Shown here: positions 15,630-18,044 of the stretch, piece by piece
How the letters are laid out: each line of letters starts with the position of its first letter
Numbering within the stretch: the first letter of the stretch is position 1
NCBI GenBank assembly: GCA_029879555.1
Contig: JAOUQB010000011.1
Location: 1-18,044 of the forward strand
DNA length: 18,044 nucleotides
Direction: 5' to 3'
Source of the DNA: Nitrospirota bacterium
Lineage (GTDB): Bacteria > Nitrospirota > Nitrospiria > Nitrospirales > UBA8639
The notes under the pieces: generated by a model
What the model was told of the DNA's origin: nothing
The model's input: the letters and a program-made list of their open reading frames with translations, nothing else
The model's database searches: none
Program-made: the position numbers and the translations under genes

Positions 15630-16244
15630 TTAAGCTTTGACCTTTCCAGCTTTTTGCATGGCATGGGCGACTTGTTCGTTAACTCGAGTGGCTAGGGCTA
15701 AAACGGATTCCGCTTTGGCTTTCACGCCCAAGTAATCTTCTTTGGCCATAATCGGATCAATTTCGCCAAGCGTGGTGTCTGCCGCTTGAAGATCGCCGTG
15801 TAAGGCTTGTAGGTCGGCTTGTGTCCCTTTTCCTCTTGGAGCTTGAGCCAAGAGATTTTTGGCATCAGCCAAGGTAGTTTTGGCCAGCACAACCGCGGCT
15901 TCTGCATCCATTTTAGCTTGTTGTTTATTGGCAATGGCTTTGGTCTTGGCTTGTTCGGCATTGGTCACCACTTTTGCCAAGATCGCATTGGCTTCGTCGT
16001 AATTTCGCATGAGGACAAAGGCCTGGTCCTGTGTGGTAATTTCTTCTTGGGCTTTTTGGTATTCGTCTTCAGCCAGGCGTAAATCCTCCGACGCATAATC
16101 AGTTGCACCGGCTTCTTTGGCAGCCTGAATAGCTTGTAAGGCCTGATCGGTGACTTGGACGGGTTTTTCAGCACACCCCCAAGCAAGGGTTCCGCAAAGA
16201 ATGGCGAGAGTTCCTGTCCGAATGATTGTTGATGCAGCGTTCAT
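15630..16244 (-). CDS. DUF4398-type coiled-coil lipoprotein (copy B)
   Basis: The 204-residue protein has a signal sequence ending LAWGC (Cys24 as probable lipidation site). An almost all-helical, Ala/Gln/Lys-rich body follows: ALQAIQAAKEAGATDYASED, then DLRLAEDEYQKAQEEI and KTKAIANKQQAKMDAEAAV. This composition and the early A-G-A-x-x-Y-A motif match DUF4398 lipoproteins and the paralogue at 13284-13913. AGGAGGT (16261-16255) lies 10 nt before the ATG. The gene is the first of a two-gene unit with the L,D-transpeptidase 3 nt downstream, under the sigma-54 promoter at 16371-16386. A periplasmic spacer/scaffold role next to peptidoglycan is inferred from the pairing, not shown. Confidence 0.87.
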   Translation of the reverse strand: MNAASTIIRTGTLAILCGTLAWGCAEKPVQVTDQALQAIQAAKEAGATDYASEDLRLAEDEYQKAQEEITTQDQAFVLMRNYDEANAILAKVVTNAEQAKTKAIANKQQAKMDAEAAVVLAKTTLADAKNLLAQAPRGKGTQADLQALHGDLQAADTTLGEIDPIMAKEDYLGVKAKAESVLALATRVNEQVAHAMQKAGKVKA

Positions 16245-16316
16245 CTGTCTTTCGACCTCCTAGTGTTTTTTGGGGGGTGAACAGCCCCTGAATAAAGTGA
16301 AGAGAGACCGGATTGA

Positions 16317-16336
16317 CCTTCAACGAATATTGAAGG
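16317..16336 (-). repeat. Inverted repeat in the leader of DUF4398 copy B
   Basis: CCTTCAA (16317-16323), loop CGAATA, and TTGAAGG (16330-16336) form a perfect 7-bp stem. It lies about 24-43 nt into the predicted sigma-54 transcript, well ahead of the ribosome binding site. A leader hairpin also occurs in the 37-codon gene's transcript, though the sequences differ. Confidence 0.55.
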
Positions 16337-16370
16337 ACCGAGGATGTTCATGTTCCAGGTCATGATGGAT

Positions 16371-16386
16371 AGCAAAGGTAATGCCA
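16371..16386 (-). promoter_or_regulatory. Sigma-54 (-24/-12) promoter of the DUF4398/L,D-transpeptidase copy B operon
   Basis: The - strand sequence TGGCATTACCTTTGCT fits the RpoN consensus in every critical base and is identical to the promoter at 14233-14248. The predicted start is near 16360, giving a 116-nt leader before the ATG at 16244. Confidence 0.82.
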
Positions 16387-16690
16387 AGAAATGCTTCGGT
16401 AGAATGTCTTCAAAGCCTCAAAATGGTCTGTAAATAAGAGGAATGCATCAAAGAGTGACGATGCACCGTGGACAGGTTGTCCATGCGAAGAAATCTTGTC
16501 CAAGGGTGATGGGATTTTGTATGACTAATGTGGGTACTCGAGCGGCGCTCGTGGGGAGATTTTGGAGATGGGAAAATTATGAAAAACTGGCAGTCCGGAC
16601 AACTTGAGTCCTCGATATAGAGGCTGGAGGTGGGAAGGTGCCCCACTTCACAAAGGATCGTGGATGAGACCGCATGTCTTTGAGGGGGTT
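16387..16690. other. Intergenic region upstream of the copy B operon
   Basis: No open frame here has a ribosome binding site or recognisable product. The stretch holds the composite activator site (16470-16500) and a 6-bp inverted repeat TGCATC/GATGCA (16444-16449 and 16460-16465). The part from 16501 to 16690 shows nothing I can support. Confidence 0.5.
16470..16500 (-). promoter_or_regulatory. Putative enhancer-binding-protein site (UAS) for the copy B promoter
   Basis: On the + strand GGACAGGTTGTCC (16470-16482) is a perfect 5-3-5 dyad, followed by GAAGAAATCTTGTC (16487-16500). The GACA begins exactly 85 nt from the promoter end at 16386, matching the arrangement at 14333-14362. The spacers between element and promoter show little similarity, which argues for selection on the element itself. 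Confidence 0.68.
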
Positions 16691-16729
16691 CTTCAACCCA
16701 CCATGGGGCCGTGCCCTGGTGGGTTGAGG
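16691..16729 (-). repeat. Strong hairpin downstream of the coiled-coil gene
   Basis: CAACCCACCA (16694-16703) pairs perfectly with TGGTGGGTTG (16717-16726). Three further outer pairs (one G-U) and an inner GGG/CCC extend the stem. On the - strand it starts 24 nt after the stop of the 105-residue gene. No U-tract follows, so it is either a non-canonical terminator or an mRNA 3'-end stabiliser. Confidence 0.6.
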
Positions 16730-16752
16730 CATTCTATGAGGAAGGCTTGGTC

Positions 16753-17070
16753 TTAGCCCACCAATTCAGCGACAGGCTTCTGGGAAGAACGATGAATATA
16801 TTTTCGGGATTGTGTCCAGCGACGGTGAGATGATGGCGTGGGTTTCAATGTTGGCTGCTGGTTGATAGATGATTGCGAATCTTTCGTTATGGCCAAAGTA
16901 TCCTCAGCCTGTTGTAGCTCTTTGAGGCGAGAATGATGTTGCTCCAATTCCCAAGCTACCGCCTTGGTGAGTTGAGCAATCTTGGCGCTTAGTTGATCCA
17001 TGGTGCGCTCATGATGTTTCACTTCACTGTTTCTGGCCACACTAATGTACTTGGCGTCTGCGTATGTCAT
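16753..17070 (-). CDS. 105-residue coiled-coil protein, function unknown
   Basis: The ATG at 17070 is preceded by AGGAGGAGG (17089-17081), 10 nt upstream. The body contains a heptad-like amphipathic helix (about 18-62, MDQLSAKIAQLTKAVAWELE then HHSRLKELQQAEDTL), which predicts a coiled coil. A Ser/Pro/Gln-rich linker and a basic C-terminal tail (HRRWTQSRKYIHRSSQK) follow. There is no signal peptide, TM segment or Cys, so the protein should be cytosolic. It has its own sigma-54-type promoter (17158-17173) and a 3' hairpin (16691-16729), forming a stand-alone unit. I do not recognise the family. Because it shares the promoter type with the neighbouring envelope operons, a role in the same response is likely but inferred. 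Confidence 0.72.
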   Translation of the reverse strand: MTYADAKYISVARNSEVKHHERTMDQLSAKIAQLTKAVAWELEQHHSRLKELQQAEDTLAITKDSQSSINQQPTLKPTPSSHRRWTQSRKYIHRSSQKPVAELVG

Positions 17071-17157
17071 CTTGATGGTTCCTCCTCCTGTGGTAATGAT
17101 TCTTCAACCTGACCAATTCATCAATTCCGGATCTGCGGATGGTAGAGGGATACATCA

Positions 17158-17173
17158 AGCAAAAGTATTGCCA
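17158..17173 (-). promoter_or_regulatory. Sigma-54 (-24/-12) promoter of the coiled-coil gene
   Basis: The - strand sequence is TGGCAATACTTTTGCT, with the critical TGGCA and TTGCT at the correct spacing. It differs from the other two promoters at 3 of 16 positions, all outside those blocks. The predicted start is near 17147, with a 77-nt leader before ATG 17070. Confidence 0.75.
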
Positions 17174-17622
17174 GGATTGATGGAGGTGACAGTGAGCCGT
17201 ACAATCGCTTGATCTTCTTCGTGAATTTGTCTGGGTGCCTGTATGCCAGGGAGAGAAAGAAAGCTGTGACTCTCGGCAATCGTTAATCTGGATGACAAGA
17301 AGGATGGAATCGTGTCGAGAAGTGAGAAGATTGGCAAATGTTGCACGAAATTGGACAGTGTCCGCAAAGAACAAAGAAAACTTGTTCGACACTTTGATCA
17401 ATGTGCAGTCGAGATGTATAGCGTTGGAACAGCGCCAAGATCATGCCGACCGGTGTGTTGAAGATTTTTGGGGATATTTTTGTTGGTCTGTGAGGGTTTA
17501 TGGCGATTTCTGATCGTCCTGCTCTAGGGGGCGGCATTTTTTCCGAAAGGGTATCGTAGATCAGCGATGGTTGGTATTGTTGGAGAATGGTGCAAGCCAT
17601 TTGAACGGGAAGGACTGGACTC
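17174..17622. other. Long intergenic region between divergent units
   Basis: No open frame here has a convincing ribosome binding site or product. A + strand frame at 17235-17513 has neither a recognisable sequence nor a good start. The stretch contains the activator-like site at 17353-17387 and presumably the promoter of the gene at 17623, which I could not identify. Confidence 0.5.
17353..17387 (-). promoter_or_regulatory. Possible enhancer-binding-protein site for the coiled-coil gene
   Basis: GGACAGTGTCC (17353-17363, dyad GGACA-N1-TGTCC) is followed by AGAAAACTTGTTC (17375-17387). It echoes the GACA/TGTCC plus AGAAA-TTGT layout of the two stronger sites, but with different internal spacing and about 180 nt from the promoter. 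It could also serve the divergent gene at 17623. Confidence 0.4.
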
Positions 17623-18044
17623 ATGCCCAAAGCGTTTACGAGTAAGCAGTTTCAGCTTAGTCTATTGGATCTTATGGGCCGGAAGGATCACTGGGCCTGG
17701 CCGCAGTTTGTAGGACCCTCCATTTCCAAACCCCAACTCAAAATTCATTATCAGCAAGAATATGCGGTGTATGTTCGTGATTTCCCCGTTTTTCTCGCGC
17801 GCATTCATGGGAAGAACCCACCCCTGGGCGTGCGAAGAATGTTGGCGGAAAATATCTTTGAAGAAGATACGGGACAATTGTCATTGGGTCGATCCCATCC
17901 TGACCTCTTTCTCCAAATGATGGAAGGCTTAGGATTTCCTCAGAAGGATTTTATTGACATCACGCTCCTCCCCGCGACGCAACGATATCGGCGATGGCTG
18001 GATCGGATGTCCAATCATCCGGATTGGGTGGTCGGGGCTGCGGT
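17623..18044 (+). CDS. PqqC/haem-oxygenase-fold (CADD-like) protein, 3' end outside window
   Basis: The frame opens at ATG 17623, preceded by GGGAAGGA at about 10 nt, and runs off the window after about 140 residues. The N-terminal helix DHWAWPQFVGPSISKPQLKI and HYQQEYAVYVRDFPVFLARI, then MLAENIFEEDTGQLSLGRSH and PDLFLQMMEGLGF, match the TenA/PqqC/haem-oxygenase-like superfamily annotated as iron-containing redox enzymes. The Glu of ENIFEED and the His of RSHPDLF fall where metal ligands occur in CADD-like di-iron oxygenases; the remaining ligands would lie past the window end. The substrate is unknown. It is divergent from the sigma-54 cluster. Confidence 0.8.
   Translation, partial: MPKAFTSKQFQLSLLDLMGRKDHWAWPQFVGPSISKPQLKIHYQQEYAVYVRDFPVFLARIHGKNPPLGVRRMLAENIFEEDTGQLSLGRSHPDLFLQMMEGLGFPQKDFIDITLLPATQRYRRWLDRMSNHPDWVVGAA

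Noticed and set aside
16241..16351. 36-codon open frame in the copy B leader whose stop overlaps the lipoprotein start (ATGA)
   Set aside because: Its ATG would lie only about 9 nt from the predicted transcript start and has no Shine-Dalgarno; the overlap alone is weak evidence. Conservation would be needed.
16410..16646. - strand 78-residue open frame upstream of copy B
   Set aside because: Ser/His-rich nonsense-like translation with no ribosome binding site; it overlaps the activator element.
17235..17513. + strand 92-residue open frame in the long intergenic region
   Set aside because: Cys/Arg-rich random-looking translation with no good start signal, and it covers the activator-like site at 17353-17387.
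17502..17561. Short + strand frame MAISDRPALGGGIFSERVS
   Set aside because: Only 19 codons, poor Shine-Dalgarno, no supporting context.

Overview
The window reads as a chromosomal segment of a Nitrospirota bacterium, most likely a moderate-GC (marine-type) Nitrospira. This is inferred from the protein repertoire: a PPDK of the kind used in reductive-TCA organisms, DUF4398 lipoprotein/L,D-transpeptidase gene pairs, and a PqqC/haem-oxygenase-like protein. I could not search databases, so the taxon is provisional. There are no tRNA, rRNA, CRISPR, IS or phage genes.

Left part (172-6910, + strand). Pyruvate phosphate dikinase (ppdK) carries a CxxC...CxxC insertion and a lysine-rich tail. It overlaps ribD (riboflavin synthesis) by a GTGA junction. 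An EcsC-family protein, a small lipoprotein and a secreted alpha/beta hydrolase follow.

Middle (6955-10657). On the - strand lie a membrane-anchored M48 metalloprotease, a DUF937/YidB-like protein, a two-TM DUF3592-like protein whose start is unclear, and a Kbp (BON+LysM) homologue. A divergent + strand gene encodes a membrane-anchored periplasmic protein.

Right part (10704-17070, - strand). This is an envelope cluster built around a tandemly duplicated two-gene module, a DUF4398 lipoprotein followed at once by a membrane-anchored YkuD-type L,D-transpeptidase. Copy B is at 16244-14406 and copy A at 13913-12056. Copy A continues into a third, canonical L,D-transpeptidase and a secreted protein of unknown function. 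Between the copies sits a 37-codon gene with a strong ribosome binding site and its own terminator. A 105-residue coiled-coil protein lies upstream of copy B.

The most interesting result is regulatory. Three 16-nt sequences fit the sigma-54 (RpoN) -24/-12 consensus on the - strand, one upstream of the 37-codon gene, one upstream of copy B and one upstream of the coiled-coil gene. Two are identical over all 16 nt. Both of these have the same composite GACA-N3-TGTCC plus GAAGAAATYTTGTC element exactly 85 nt upstream, although the spacer sequence has diverged. The third has a looser relative about 180 nt upstream. I infer a compact sigma-54/enhancer-binding-protein regulon for cell-envelope (peptidoglycan/lipoprotein) remodelling. 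The window ends inside a PqqC/haem-oxygenase-like gene on the + strand.
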